From positions 15,838,001-15,902,000 of the forward strand of contig JAUCBN010000004.1 in the NCBI GenBank assembly GCA_035048815.1: 64,000 nt of DNA, in the 5' to 3' direction. The translations under genes were made by a program, and so were the position numbers. Each line of letters opens with the position of its first letter. The first letter of the stretch is position 1. This stretch comes from Abelmoschus esculentus. Its lineage: Eukaryota; Streptophyta; Magnoliopsida; Malvales; Malvaceae. Positions 12,991 to 25,394 of this stretch are shown in pieces. The notes beneath the pieces are model-generated. The model searched no databases. It was not told the origin of the DNA and was given only the letters and a program-made list of their open reading frames with translations.

Positions 12991-14343
12991 TTTGAAATAT
13001 CATAAATAGGTCTTTATTTATAAAATACTCCCACTATTTTGTTCAAAATTAAAAAACCCTCTCGTTTTTAATTTCGAAAAAATTCAACGAAAATTTTTCT
13101 AGTGAGCGAGGATCCATAATTCACCAATTTCCCAAATCAACTTTGGCTTTTCTTTTAGGATAGAGGTTATTTAGGTAAGTAACCCTTTACTAATTACATC
13201 TCATGTAACTCCTCTATTTGGTGAATAACTCTTGTTCAGTCATCTCATGACTTAACCAAATACTTAGCCTTTAGGTTTCTAATCCTATTAGAACAACCTA
13301 ACTAAGTTATTACCAATATTTCGACCGACGAATATCACTTGTGTTTAACCAAGATGGACTTATGTGTCAATGCTTTGGCAAAACCCACATAAGATCGATC
13401 AAGGCCTTAACGAGGGCAAATATTGGACGGCTAATTTTAACTTAGATTAATTTGAGGGAAAACATTAAATATCTCATCGTTATTTCTTTTAATTTGGCCC
13501 TTATTGATCTCATCATTATATGCGAGTAGAAGATATATATCATACATTGCATCACATACATGATAGATATAAAATAAAAGGATTGCAATGGTTATAGCCC
13601 AAAATAAAGAACTAAGGTGGCCCATCCCAAGCCAATGGGAGAACCTTAAAACCCTAATTTTATACTAAAATTGCGTCTCAAGCATCTTCTCGCCTTTGGT
13701 CCAAATGTCTCGATTGCTTCTTGGAATAATATTACAATTATAGAAACTCGTTTTACATACGAGGGAGAAAGATGAGAGAAGTACAATAGAGACAAAGAAA
13801 GGCACGACACGCAGGTCGTATTTTAAAATTTACAACTATTTGTAAACACAAGGGCTATAACCATGCACGTCAAACACCGTGCAAAGCGAAAATATCATAT
13901 ATATGCTATCACACCGTTTATATTACCAAAATGGGCCTACAATCTATGTTGCCTACGAAGGGTTCAAGGGGCTATCGCACTTTTGAAAAATAGCGAATAT
14001 TTTTCTATGGAAAAACATCACAATTTGATAAGATTTATCAACAGAATCGTGTTTTCGGGATTTTTAAAATCCCTTAGATTTTTCCATATCGGAATAACAA
14101 TTATTCCTTTTCTTTGATGCGATCTGCTATCGCACTTTTGCCGATCACTATGTCAACGATTGACATATGATTATCGTAAAACCCTTGTAGCAACATGGCG
14201 ACTGTAATTAACAGATTAACATATTAATCGTATCCCTAATCGACTACCAATATCAATATATATCGTAGATACAGTAAAATAAAGCATGCATCTCATACAT
14301 ATCGCATCACCCAAGTATTTAACCCGATTACGGATCGTACAAG
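12991..14343 (-). other. C1 leader between primer site and gag
   Basis: About 1.35 kb without a recognised gene, AT-rich. Untranslated leader of C1 by position. Confidence 0.6.
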
Positions 14344-14357
14344 TGGCTCTGATACCA
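14344..14357 (-). other. Primer binding site of C1 (initiator tRNA-Met)
   Basis: The minus strand reads TGGTATCAGAGCCA, a perfect match to the complement of the initiator tRNA-Met 3' end, one base from the 5' LTR. Confidence 0.95.
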
Positions 14358-14358
14358 C

Positions 14359-15888
14359 TGTTGGGACCGCCGGCACACCCCATGGCGCAGCGGAACAAAA
14401 TTACGACGGTCTTTCCAGTGATCCATGTACGTTTAATCCGAAATCGGGAGGAAGAGAAGTGATGACTTACATTGGGTTCCTTGATAAGCAGCAAAAACAA
14501 CAACTGGATTTGCTACAATCACGATCGTTCGACAATTTGAATCTTTAGCCTCCACGAATATCGTCTCGGCCTATACTCAGTTCACACGGTTAAGAGAGCA
14601 AAATCTCGAAAAACAGTTTTTCGTGATTCTAGGGTTTTTGAGAATTCTGAATTCTATCTCTTGGCTGCTAGACCAATTGATCCTTTATATAGGTGTAACC
14701 CTAGGTATAAGAGTTTGATTCTGAAGTGGTTTATAAGAAATAATTACTTTAATTATTTCCTTAAATTTCAGAATCTATATTTAATTCGAATTTAAAGAGT
14801 TTGATTCTGAATTGGTTTATAGGAAATAATTACTTTAATTATTTCCTTAAATTTTAGAATCTATATTTAATTCGAATTTAAAAGGGATATAATTACTTTA
14901 ATTATATCTTTTATTTAAAATTTGGGATTAAATATAATCTACTTATACTTATATATATTTTTGCTCCGTTTCAACCATTGGGTGTGACCCTGTAGGCTCA
15001 TTGTAACGTTAGTAATAATATTAGAACAATTCTAATATTAGAAACAATGAGTGACATCTAGCAATATATCATTGTCATCTAAGTTACAAGAGATCATGAT
15101 TCGATGTATCATGTCCGTGACCAACTCTTTTAATATATTATATCCTTTTGTCCTTTTATATCTTTAATAGGCACAAGTCTTGGAATAGTCACACTTGTAT
15201 AGCCTATTTTAATGTTTCTTGATATCTAGAGTGGATTACTTTTAATGAATAATTTGTGATATCTCATATCAACGTATTCAAGCATGGCCATGCATTTCTA
15301 GTCTCACTCAATCAAGTGGCCTTTGATATATTTTCCTATTATGTAGGAAGGACAAATCCTATCTTGATCATTTACATCTCACTGCATACATTGTAATATG
15401 TCCAATGTCAGTTTTTATAGTGTAACTAATTACGAGACACGTTTAACTGCATCAAGACATAAAATAACATATGTTGAGATAGTAATAATCTCAAGTCTAA
15501 GGATTATACATATAGTTGTCACTATGAGCAATATCGTGACCGTAACATAATAATCCAAGATATATGCTCATAGTGGGTCAATCCAATATATTATTCTCGA
15601 CTAATATATTCATGTATTAATTCTGACATCTCTATGTCAATGACAACTCATTGTCATCAATTAATCACATGTTAGTCTTAAGCGTATTATTATTGTCCAT
15701 ACCCATAATAATACTTGACTAAGGATCTTTTAATAATAATACATATATTATTATATGGACCTTATTGTTTCTCAGTTTATGACATATATATCTGAAAACA
15801 ACAATGGGAATGCCTTTATTCTATAAAATTGGTAAATAAAAGTATCCATATAATCATCATATGATTGGTCTTTGGGCATAAACTAACA
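14359..15888 (-). repeat. 5' LTR of C1
   Basis: 1530 bp with the same boundaries as 8273-9802 and very few differences from it. The 86-bp tandem units start at 14710 and 14796. Confidence 0.92.
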
Positions 15889-15893
15889 AGACC
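15889..15893. other. Target site duplication of C1, right copy (AGACC)
   Basis: Exact match to 8268-8272. Removing C1 and one copy restores a proline-rich reading across the E2 gag. Confidence 0.95.
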
Positions 15894-16444
15894 CCCACCA
15901 CCCTTTCCCTAGAGGCTCAAGAAGCACAATGAAGAAATTCAATTTAAGAAGTTTGTGGACAAGTTGGATCAGTTATACATAAATGTCCTGCTATTGGAGG
16001 CAATTGACCAAATACCCACCTACGCTAAATTTTTGAAGGAGATAGTCACGAAGAAGCGTAAAGTGGAGAAGTTCGAGACAATTGCCACGGCAAAAGAATA
16101 TTGCTCTGCTTTGAGTAACCTACCATCAAAGAAGAAGGATCCGGGCAGCTTCATTATTCCTTGTGCCATTGGAGAAAAGTTTTTTGGGAAAGCACTATGT
16201 GAGACCCGAGGGGAAGATCGAAGATGTCATAGTGAGGGTGGACAAGTTCGTTTTTCCAGCCGACTTCCTCATACTTGATTGTGAGGCTGATGCTAATACA
16301 CCCATCATCTTAAGGAGGCCTTTCGTAGCAACCGGTCGCATTCTCATTGATTGTGAGAAGGGTGAGCTTACAATGCGAGTAGCAAATCAAAGATTTATCG
16401 TGAACATCAACAATTCTCTCAAGTACATGGATGACTCTGAATAA
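15894..16444 (+). pseudogene. pol: E2 gag end and protease region with the active site deleted
   Basis: Continuation of the frame cut by C1: PPPPFP, then IPTYAKFLKEIV and GSFIIPCAIG, which are Athila gag/protease blocks. After KALC (about 16200) the frame jumps to RPEGKIEDVIVRVDKFVFPA in another frame. In E4 the segment between these blocks holds the protease motif DLGASINLMP, so E2 has lost its protease active site. The second frame (16163-16444) keeps DFLILDCEADANTPIILRR and ends in a stop where E4 has a glutamate. Confidence 0.85.
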
Positions 16445-16456
16445 TGCCGAAACATT

Positions 16457-17998
16457 TTGGAAGCAGATTATGAGCAATCTACAGCAGTTGATCAATTTTG
16501 CCACAACAATTTCGTGCAACTGGATGAGTATGAAGAGCTCACGAATGAAGAAGAGGAAGAAGCTAGTGAACCTTCATTGGAGGAACATCAATCTAGTCTG
16601 CTGATAGCTAGAAACAATTCAAGCTTTGAACCTCTTGATTTCGAGGAATTCAGTCCTCCTAAGCCTTCATTACTCGATGCACCGAAGCTGGAGCTAAAAA
16701 TTTTGCCACAGCATTTGAAATATGCTTATTTGGGTAAAAATGAGACCCTGCCTGTTATTATTTCTACTAACTTAAATTCTGATCAAGAGAGAAGTCTACT
16801 TGTTGTTTTATCACAACCTAAACGAGCAATAGGATGGACCATGGCAGACTTAAAGGGGATTAGTCCTACTATCTGTATGCATAAGATACTTCTGCAAGAA
16901 TGCCATGGCAAATCCGTTGAGCCACAGCGTAGACTCAACCTCATCATGAAGCAAGTTATTATGAAGGAGATTCTTAAATGGCTTGATGCTGGAGTTATTT
17001 ACCCAATATCGGACAGTTCATGGGTAAGCCCGGTTCAGTGTATGCCAAAGAAAGGAGGCACGACCGTGGTGACCAATGAGGACAATGAGTTATTGCCGAC
17101 GCGAGTAGTGACCGGATGGAGGATTTGCATGGACTATCGTAAGCTCAACAAAGCTACGAAGAAGGACCATTTTCCTCTACCCTTCATCGACCAAATGTTA
17201 GATCGCTTGGCGGGCAAAGCTTATTATTCTTTGTTGGATGGATATTCGGGTTATAATCAAATAGCTATAGCACCGAAGGACCAAGAGAATACCACTTTCA
17301 CTTGTCCTTATGGCACTTATGCTTTTCGAAGGATGCCCTTTGGATTGTGTAATGCCCCGACAACTTTCCAGCGCTGCATGAAAGCAATCTTCTCAGATAT
17401 GGTTGAAGACTCTCTTGAGATTTTCATGGATGACTTTTCCGTTTCTGGAGACAGTTTCCAGAAATGTCTTCGCAGTTTAGCAAAGGTCCTGAAGCGATGT
17501 GAAGAGGCTGACCTTGTGATGAATTGGGAGAAATGTCACTTCATGGTGACGGAAGGTATTGTGTTAGGCCATAAGATCTCACACAAAGGCATTGAGGTAG
17601 ACAGAGCTAAGATCGTGGTGATCGAGAAGCTATCACCACCGACAAATATCAAGGGCATAAGAAGTTTTCTTGGACACGCGGGATTCTACCGGAGATTCAT
17701 CAAGGATTTCTCCAAGATCTCCAAGCCCTTGTGCACGTTGTTGCAGCAGAACCAGCCTTTTGTGTTCGATCAAAAATGTCATGGCGCTTTCACAGAGCTG
17801 AAGCAAAGCCTGATCACTGCACCAATAGTTGTTCCCCCAGATTGGACACTACCGTTCGAGCTGATGTGCGACGCGAGCGACTACACCGTAGGAGCAGTCT
17901 TGGGGCAGCGTCGAGGTAAAATTTTTCATGTTGTTTATTATGCTAGTCGTACTTTAAATGAAGCACAACTTAACTATACTACCACCGAGAAAGAGCTT
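16457..17998 (+). pseudogene. pol: E2 reverse transcriptase with RNase H cut short
   Basis: A long open frame with all the main Gypsy polymerase blocks: SDSSWVSPVQCMPKKGG, ICMDYRKLNKATKKDHFPLP, LDGYSGYNQIAIAP, FTCPYGTYAFRRMPFGLCNA and the catalytic FMDD near residues 323-326 (17423-17434). It continues into the start of RNase H (LMCDASDYTVGAVLGQ, then NYTTTEKEL) and then runs straight into the polypurine tract and LTR. The rest of RNase H and all of integrase are deleted. The polymerase itself could still be complete. Confidence 0.9.
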
Positions 17999-18010
17999 AA
18001 GTTTGGGGGG
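17999..18010 (+). other. Polypurine tract of E2
   Basis: AAGTTTGGGGGG abuts the right LTR. It is joined directly to the truncated RNase H frame. Confidence 0.85.
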
Positions 18011-19865
18011 TGATAACTCCGCAAAAAGGCTATATTTTAGGCCTTTTTACTTAAGTTATTGAGTACCCTTAGGCTCATATAGGATCATTTAGTTGCATTT
18101 AGGTTAATAACATTGCATATAGTCTTTTAGTTATGCCATGACAATTTTATATGGTAATAGGTGTTATTTCACGAGAAAGGTAGTTCTTTTCTATGATGAT
18201 GTGCAGGTGAAGCAAAAACGGAAGTTCAGGCAATTTGTCATGGCATTTGCAGAAGGTTAGCAAAAGGAATTGCCATGGCAAAGCTAGAGAACTCCTGGGC
18301 TGAGCTAGACGACAAAGAGATATTTTGATAAGAGTGTCAACTGGTGCTACCACAGCCGTTCGGGACCACTAAAGTTGACTACAGCCACCTCAGTAGGGAC
18401 CACTGCAACTTTGCCTGTATGCGAGCCATCTCAGTAGGGGACCACTGTCACCTCTGCCAGTCCTGCAGAAATGCCAGGACAAAATGAGGGCAGAAATGGA
18501 CTTTTACACATCTTTTAGGGTTTTTCACCCTCTTTAAAAGACATGGTGACCTACACAAAGAAAGAGGAGGCCTTTTTAGAGGAACAACACAGAAAAAGGA
18601 GACCTTTATGGCGGTCTTTGCGGCGGCAGAAAGCTTCCACCTTTCTCCTCAAACTCCGGCCAAGGGGACCTCCATTGATAGAGCTCGACGTGAGTGGTGT
18701 GCTAGACACCCGAGAGGGGCTAGCACACCAAGGCGTCCATGGTGGTTGAAGAGCCGGCGGCGGTGTACACCGAGGGTGTCTTCTAGTCCTCCTTCCTTGC
18801 TTTATTTTTTTTATATTTTTATGAGGATGAATGTTAGATGATTAAGGTTAATGTGGATGATTACTCTTAAAATTTAGCTCCACCATGTAACCTTGTTTCG
18901 GTGGTAGCTTTTATGGATGATTAACTTTTGTTTCTATTTAATATATTGCCTACTAAGTGTTTGTATATTTGCTTTGCTCATTGTTGGTAATTATTTAAGC
19001 ATTGTAAGAGACATAAGAGTGTCCCGTGCTTAGGTACATGTTAGAGCACTCAAGAGAGGCGTAACTATAGATCCTTAGATCATCCGAGAGGAGCTAAGGG
19101 AGGATCTACGTGAGCAATAGGTTCTAAACTGCAAATAGGGCCTAGTTGGATCCTAGAGCACTCGAGAGAGGCGTAGGTGAAGGCTTCAATGACTAAAAGG
19201 AGTATGCTTTACCGATAGACTAAGGTGTCATTCGTGTGACAGACGAAAATACCATGGCATTTTAGAATATCAGGTTCCTATGACTCGAGAGAGCGGGAAC
19301 ACTTTAGAAACCTCTATCGAGTAGGTATACACCGTAGTAGCTTTATGTTAGGTAGGGGTAAGGGGTAGGAAACCATAGAAGCCACCATCGGTCATTCCCG
19401 AGAGAGTTCATCAATAGAGGAGAAGTTCAATATATTGTTTAACGTGTTCCTGCATTCTGTTTTTGCCTCCGCATTTACAACTTACTTACTTTACTTTGCT
19501 TGTTATCCTGCAATCACTCTGCTTTACACTCACACACCACCCCCATACATTCACCTTGCCATCATCATCCATCCCATATTGCCTTGGCATATTTTAGTTG
19601 CTTGCATTCTAGAATTGCCATAGCATTTCCATTTTACACCTGCACCGTACATAACCATGTTCCCTTGTTTATATTTTTATCTTTGCTTTCTTTTTCTTTT
19701 TTGTGACAACCCTTTTTGTCTTGGCAAATTTGACTGCATGCTTTACCGTAGATCCTCGTGGGAACGATACTCACTCACCCTATTATTACTTGTATGACTG
19801 TGTATACTTGCACATATACGTGTGTTTACATACATCAATTATAAGCACTACACAGAAACACACCA
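18011..19865 (+). repeat. Right LTR of E2
   Basis: 1855 bp, homologous to 4736-6470 with a few percent differences and about 120 bp of extra sequence. Exact TGCCNNGGCA copies lie at 18271 and 19580, and near copies at 18236, 19250 and 19616. Confidence 0.9.
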
Positions 19866-20904
19866 GTTATGTTGTATGGTGTTGAGTTAGAATGATATCT
19901 TGATCAAAGTTTGTTATAGTCTTTTGCTATGCATCTGGAAGTAAGAAGTTGTGGTATAAGTTTGAAAGTGGTTGGACTTCCTTTGGTTGTGGTTGAGTTG
20001 AAAGTGAATGGTTGTTTTGTTGGTAAGTTGAGCTTGAGAGACAAAAATCTTTGAGAATGTTGTTATCGTAAAAGGTGTTAGAGTAAAGGTGTGTGAACCA
20101 ATCTCTATAAATTTTGTGACGTGGGTTCTCGCAATTAAGAGAGTGTTTTCTTTTGAGAACGGTTGGAACTATTAAGCAGTATGCTTTAATGTGCTAAGTT
20201 TTTGAGACGAAAGTTAGGTTTCTGGTTAAGTTTTAGGTATTCTCTCGTTAATAGGCATGTAATCGGTATAAATGAGTTATCCAGGTCTGGAAAGGTATGT
20301 TAAGGTGTTGCGACATGAATCTTTTAGGTTCTTGGTAAGAATGTTGTCGTTGGTAGAGTTACTTATAACCGTCTTTAGAAGTTCTGTGATCGAGTGGTAC
20401 TATTTAAGGTTTCTGTTGGTGGAAGTTGTTATGTGTTGTTGTGTTGAGCGAGACTCGGTGGAAAGTTTTGATTGTTGCCTTGTATGTTGGAATATGTTGA
20501 GAAAGTTAAGCTAAGTTAGTGGAAGTGGGAACTTGTTATTGTTTGTCGAGAGTTGGTTGTCAACCTTGAGTAAGGAGAGTTTAGGCCGTTGTGAAAAGAA
20601 AAATGTTTTTTCTTTTGGCTTGAGGGTGCAAGGAGTGTCGTTGTACTGTGAATCGTTGCAAGTTGTGATGACGGGTGGTGTAAGGATGAGACTGAATCTT
20701 GTCTTTATGAGATGTATGTTGAGACTTTGGTTTTTGTAGCAAAAGTCCTTTGTGGTAAGATCCTCGTGTGGGTGGGAGTGTTTTAAGTGGTATCTCGGTG
20801 TTTAGAAAGCCACGTCGGAGTGAGAGGAAATTGTGAAGAGCAGTTTCCTTAACTCTTTCCATGGTGAAAATTTCGAGGACAAAATTTATTAAGTGGGTGA
20901 GAGT
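19866..20904 (+). other. E1 internal region, 3' part, non-coding
   Basis: No domain can be read. Near the end (20866-20884) AAATTTCGAGGACAAAAT matches the pol-end text of chromodomain Gypsy elements (compare GAATTTCGAGGACGAAAT in E5 at about 48673). It is followed by AAGTGGGTGAGAGT, a decayed polypurine tract, and then the LTR. Confidence 0.6.
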
Positions 20905-23900
20905 TGTAACACCCCATAATTGGGACTAGAAGTTTTGTGGCTGATTTAGAGGTCTAGTGGACCGGTTTTGTCGGTTTCGCCTAGTTCGGGATTAAATACT
21001 TAAAAATTAGTTTTAAATCAAAATAAATTGTAGAAAAATATTCTAAAATTCTTAATTGACTTATATTTGAATTAGGTAAACTCAATTACGGAAATTGACC
21101 CTTGAATCCCTAAGATTTTGAAATTAGTGACTATTTTGTAAAAATTTAAAACTTGAGTACAATTTTATAAACTAAGCCAAACCCTTGAATCTTTAAGGAA
21201 ATTTGATATAATAATAATAATCCTAGTTGATCTAGGCCTTCCAAGAGTCTGTATAAACAACCTTTAATCCCTTATTTTAACCTAAGTAATCAAAAATCCC
21301 TAATTTTGATCCAAAACCCAAAAATTCACTTTTTAAAAATAGCCCTTCTTTAAATTTTGGTTTCTTCTTCTCCAAGGCAGCTTATTCATCATCTTTTCAA
21401 GGTAAATATTCATTCTTTTTAATAAGATTTCGTTGGTTTATTTTTCCTATATTTTTCTTCTTCAAATTCTCTTCGTTTTTCTTCGGTTTTACTTGAAAAA
21501 CTCTATTTTTGCATCAAGCTTTAAACCCTTCTCCAAGATTTCGGTTTCTTATTTAACAAGACATATTATCCATCATCTTTTCAATGTTAAACACTAATCT
21601 TTTCAATAAAAATTCGTTTGATGAATTCTTCGTATTTTTCTTAATCAAGATCTCGTTGTTTTTTAAGGGTTTTCTAGTTTTTAAACCTTGGAAGGGGTGG
21701 GATCAATTTTGGAGTTGAGAATCATTAAAACCTCTGAAACCTAAAGTTTTTTAACGAAATTCTTAAGTTATTGGCTGATTGAAACAATCTTTAAAGTCTT
21801 GAATCAATAAAATCAATTTTCTTTATAAAAAATCCATTATTTTCTTGATTTTTGTTCAAGGGTTTACATGGCTGTTATTGATGCCTAAATACATGAATAT
21901 TGAAGTTTTTAGATGTAATTAAGATGAGTTTTAATTATCTAATCCTGGACCTAAGGTTTATGTGGTGTTCGAAGAGGTTTTCGGTGAGTTTCGGTTAAGT
22001 TTTATGGTGTTTTTAGGGGCTGCTATGTATTGGTCCGACTTGAGGGATGTTTAGGTGTATTATAATGCACTAAATCCTCTAGTTTTGATGCTTGAATTAT
22101 GTCAAGAGGTAGAGGAACAAAATTGAGGGAGATTGGAAAGCTGAATCGCGTTTTCGGGTGACTTATCGAGCAAATTTCGGTAAATCGGTGAGTGGATTAT
22201 GAGGGCTGCCAATTTGGCATGGTTTTAAATGTGTTTTCAAAGGTTTTGGGTGTAGAGAAGGTGTGAAAAAACACCCTATTCTCGGAAGTAAGTTTTAAGT
22301 ATTGCTTTCTTAAACATTTCCATATTATGTCTTGTTTTTACTATGTGTTTTAGTCATGCTCATATTGTGTTGTGCATATATGAATATGCATGTGTTTTTA
22401 ATGCTCATGGGATATTTTTACAAAGGTTTTTATATACATATGATGCTCCCACAGTTTTGCTTTGAAAATATGAGAAAAGTGTTTTTTACTAGTTTATGCA
22501 TTTGATGCATGTGTTAGTGGGATGTATGTGGTTAATTCACTGTTTTTGACTTAAAACTTGAGCATTGGTTTTTTTTAGTATTGGTATTAAAGATGATGAA
22601 ACGTGGATAAGTTGATCGATCAATAGGATGTGAGTGCACTATAATTAAAATGCGTAAGTGTATTAAATGCCTTGGTGATGCATTAGAGTTAATACTTATA
22701 TTGTGATATATGTGTTGTATTACATGTAAGTGTTGCTTATCCCGGATACTAAGGTGAGATTACATGATTGGAGTTAATCCATCATGGGTGTGATTAGGCG
22801 ATTAGCCTTCACACGTGGTATGAGTAGCATTTGGCTCTCATACGTTGCATGTCGGCGATTTGGCCTCATTCCTGGCATGTTAATCATGCGTGTTCCGTTT
22901 ATCCTAATATTTAGTGGTAATCTAAACAGTTCACTAATACCAATACAATGTTGTGAGCAAGTATAATTTCTTAATTTAATAGTGTTTTAATGTAGCATTG
23001 CCATGGGCATGTAAGTCTTGAGTTATGCTTATTAAGCATGTGTTTTCAAAGTTTTTTGAGAAAGGTTTTGTGGCTTATGACATGATATACTTGTTGTTTT
23101 TCGTGATGTTGGCATTGATAGCCATGCGACTATTTCTTGAGTTGAGCATGACATGTTTTTATAAAACTTTAGCTTTTACGGGCTGTATTGCAAGGTGTTT
23201 TTAAATATGTTTTTATTCACTCAATAAGCTTATGCTTACCCTCTTAATTACCTTGCAATGCAAAGTGTTTAATGTGGAGACAGCAAAGAGAAGCAAGGAT
23301 CTAGGTAACCGTCAAGTAAAAGCTCAAGTATGTCTTTATAACATTAGTAGTAGTGAGAGTACAATGTGGATGGATTATCATGTTAAGAATATTGTTAAAT
23401 TGATGAGACTTGTAGTAGTCGTATGCTTATACATGTTTGATGTTTATCTATGTTGATATTAGCTTATGACTTTGACTTGAATTGTCCATTGATATTCCTT
23501 TAATTATAATATAGTTATTTTGAAGTTTGATTCTTTATATCCCTATGTGTGAATTTGAGTATTGTTGATAATGAAGCATGACTATTTATGAGTCGAATCT
23601 ATGATATTGTTATTTAGGTGGGAATGCATCTAGAAATCATGTTGAGTATATTGAGGTGGTTCTTCCGTGTGTTTATAAGATTGGTTATGTTGAAGCATAC
23701 TCTTAGGAGTTGAATATATTGTTGCTAACTAGGTTGAATTACATCTAGATAATATGCCTTGATATGGGGTTAAAGTGTTTTTAGGTTAATTTACATATAG
23801 AGAATGTCATGAAACCTTGGGAGGTTGGAAATAGTCCCCAAACTTTGAGCATGCAATTAAATATTTTGTAGATATTATTTTAAGTTGAAAATTTACGCGT

Positions 23901-24210
23901 AAGCCTAAAATATACTTAATTAAATATTTATAACATTAATTATACAATCAGGACATAAAATTTTGTAAATTACATTAGGTCCTTAAAACTTGTTCGATTA
24001 AATTAAGTTTCGTTTCTCTTTAATTTCCGCTGCAATTGAACTCGGTCCTTACATGAACATGTAGGATCTAATTAAAGCATTTAGAAAAAATAAAAGGAAA
24101 ATTTTAATTTTTAGGGTTGTTTATCGGGGCGAGTCTCCAGATTAGCCTCAGTATTCCTCGTGTAGCTCGTTCGAGTCAGGTGGCGTCTAGACCGGGTCGA
24201 GGGGGGTACA
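20905..24210 (+). repeat. Right LTR of E1
   Basis: 3306 bp from TGTAACACCCCATAATTGGG to GAGGGGGGTACA. No coding content. Confidence 0.88.
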
Positions 24211-24396
24211 TGATCTATCTTGAATTGATTGTCAAACATGATTATATGATATGTAGTATTCGAATAGTATGGCATATTGATATGTCTTACATAGCAGTAT
24301 GAAAATTGATCTACATGTTTGTAAGTTACTAGAATACGAATGTTATATTTGTTTACATGATATGGTTTACTCATAAACCGGGTAAGGGGTGTTACA
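24211..24396 (+). repeat. 3' end of another Gypsy-type LTR
   Basis: Ends AAACCGGGTAAGGGGTGTTACA, very like the E3 LTR end (33146-33166). No primer site follows, so it is the end of a 3' or solo LTR into which E1 probably inserted. Only the tail is present on this side. Confidence 0.5.
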
Positions 24397-24574
24397 TGAT
24401 TTATCAAGGAGTGTTGTTTAAACATTTATATTACCTTAGTATTTGTTTATGTTTCGTTTTTAGCTAGGCTTATAACAGTGTTGACCATGTACGATTTCCT
24501 CATCAATAAACCATATGTTTTGCCAAGGAAAAATAAGAAAAAAAATAAAATAAAAAAATGCATTTATATAAAAT
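24397..24574. other. Short AT-rich spacer
   Basis: A-rich run near 24530-24560. No gene or repeat recognised. Confidence 0.5.
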
Positions 24575-24885
24575 AAAAGGTGTATGAGTTACATTCTCTT
24601 TATCATTATTGACCATCTAAATTGTAAGGGTAGGGTTTGGCGGTACAGGGGTAGCACATACAATCAGATTTTGTTTGTTAGTAATGTTTAGTTTTACATT
24701 TTATATTTGGATCCTAAAATTCCAGTGGGTTCACTATAGTTAATGTCAATGTCGTCGAGCTCAAAATTATCATATGGAAAAGTATCGCTGCAAATGATTT
24801 GGACAACTTCTAGAAGCATACATGCTATGAATGTTCTTAAAGTTTAGGTTGCTTAGTTTTAACATTTGATTTTTCTTGTAAGAAC
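24575..24885 (-). pseudogene. Decayed second copy of the polygalacturonase last exon
   Basis: The stretch aligns with 25355-25665, the last exon of the polygalacturonase gene plus its downstream flank. It keeps SNL.FKNI near the exon start and CATPVPP near the end, but has stops and frameshifts throughout. It lies about 0.78 kb from the better copy in the same orientation, which indicates a tandem partial duplication or the remnant of a second gene copy. Confidence 0.75.
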
Positions 24886-24889
24886 AAGA

Positions 24890-25250
24890 AAATATTTATT
24901 GTTGAAAAATGAAACCTTAAATTCGAAAAATAAATGGTCATAGGCTTTATGTAACTCATCAAATATATAGAATTTTAAATTTAAACTAGATGAGTTAGAG
25001 GTTACCTCCCTCTCATTGAGGGCCATAAAACATAGGTGAGCTACCTCATCATCTTCAGTTGAGTCTTCATCACTCAAGGTTGCCACATATACTTTTTTTG
25101 ACGATGATCTCTTGTTTTTAAAGTGAGGACAATCTTATTTTGCGTTCCTCATCTTCTTGTATTTAGAGCACTCAAGGGATTCTTCATTTTTTTCTTCGAT
25201 TCATGTTTGAAAAATTTATGTATGTCGTTCTTTATGAATTAGGTGAATTT
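24890..25250 (-). pseudogene. Copia gag fragment (zinc knuckle and downstream)
   Basis: Minus frame 24859-25086 reads MATLSDEDSTEDDEVAHLCF and then DELHKAYDHLFFEFK, the acidic linker after the zinc knuckle in many plant Copia gag proteins. Upstream, at about 25170-25090, a decayed knuckle with its C-terminal DCPHFKNK is visible with a stop in it. It is not the C1 family, whose gag differs. It sits between the two copies of the polygalacturonase exon. Confidence 0.65.
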
Positions 25251-25394
25251 ATTAAAAAGATAATCCATCTTTGTTAGATAATCGTTAGTCCAAGACGAGA
25301 ATTAAAATTTTTTAAATAAATATAAAAAACGAAATTAGATATTTTTAAATAAACAGGTGAAAGAGTTACATTCTCTTTAATCATTGCAGGCCAT

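Larger units (their letters stand above)
8273..15888 (-). mobile_element. C1: Copia retrotransposon nested in E2 gag (Angela/Tork-like, tentative)
   Basis: Two 1530-bp LTRs (8273-9802 and 14359-15888), starting TGTTGGGAC and ending ACTAACA as read on the plus strand, are flanked by the perfect 5-bp duplication AGACC. On the minus strand the order is 5' LTR (15888-14359), tRNA-iMet primer site, leader, gag remnant, zinc knuckle, protease, integrase, reverse transcriptase, purine tract, 3' LTR. Integrase lies before reverse transcriptase, which defines Copia. Several stops and deletions make it non-coding today. The LTRs differ at only a few sites, so it is among the youngest insertions in nest 1. 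The lineage call rests on the feel of the protein text and is tentative. Confidence 0.93.
4736..19865 (+). mobile_element. E2: Athila-like Gypsy retrotransposon, internally deleted
   Basis: The LTRs at 4736-6470 and 18011-19865 start TGATAACTCCGC and end ACACACCA. They flank a tRNA-Asp primer site, an Athila-type gag, a piece of the protease region and a reverse transcriptase. The protease active site, most of RNase H and all of integrase are missing, so the copy cannot be autonomous. It sits inside E1 and is itself split by Copia element C1. The flanks GATGT (4731-4735) and GTTAT (19866-19870) do not form a clean 5-bp duplication, and the left LTR is about 120 bp shorter than the right. Confidence 0.9.
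1..24210 (+). mobile_element. E1: LARD-like non-coding Gypsy-type LTR retrotransposon, left end outside window
   Basis: The partial left LTR (1-2367) and full right LTR (20905-24210, 3306 bp) are clearly homologous and flank an internal region that, once nested E2 is removed, is only about 3.4 kb (2368-4735 plus 19866-20904). No gag or pol domain can be read there. The ends are Gypsy-like: a tRNA-iMet primer site after the left LTR, and a decayed copy of the pol tail common in chromodomain Gypsy elements just before the right LTR. Large LTRs around a short non-coding core fit a large retrotransposon derivative that depends on proteins supplied by relatives. The LTRs differ at many sites, so the insertion is old. 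The target duplication cannot be tested because the left end lies outside the window. Confidence 0.8.

Noticed and set aside
14341..14360. TGGCTCTGATACCACTG looked like part of a tRNA gene
   Set aside because: It is the Copia primer binding site next to an LTR; no cloverleaf can be drawn.
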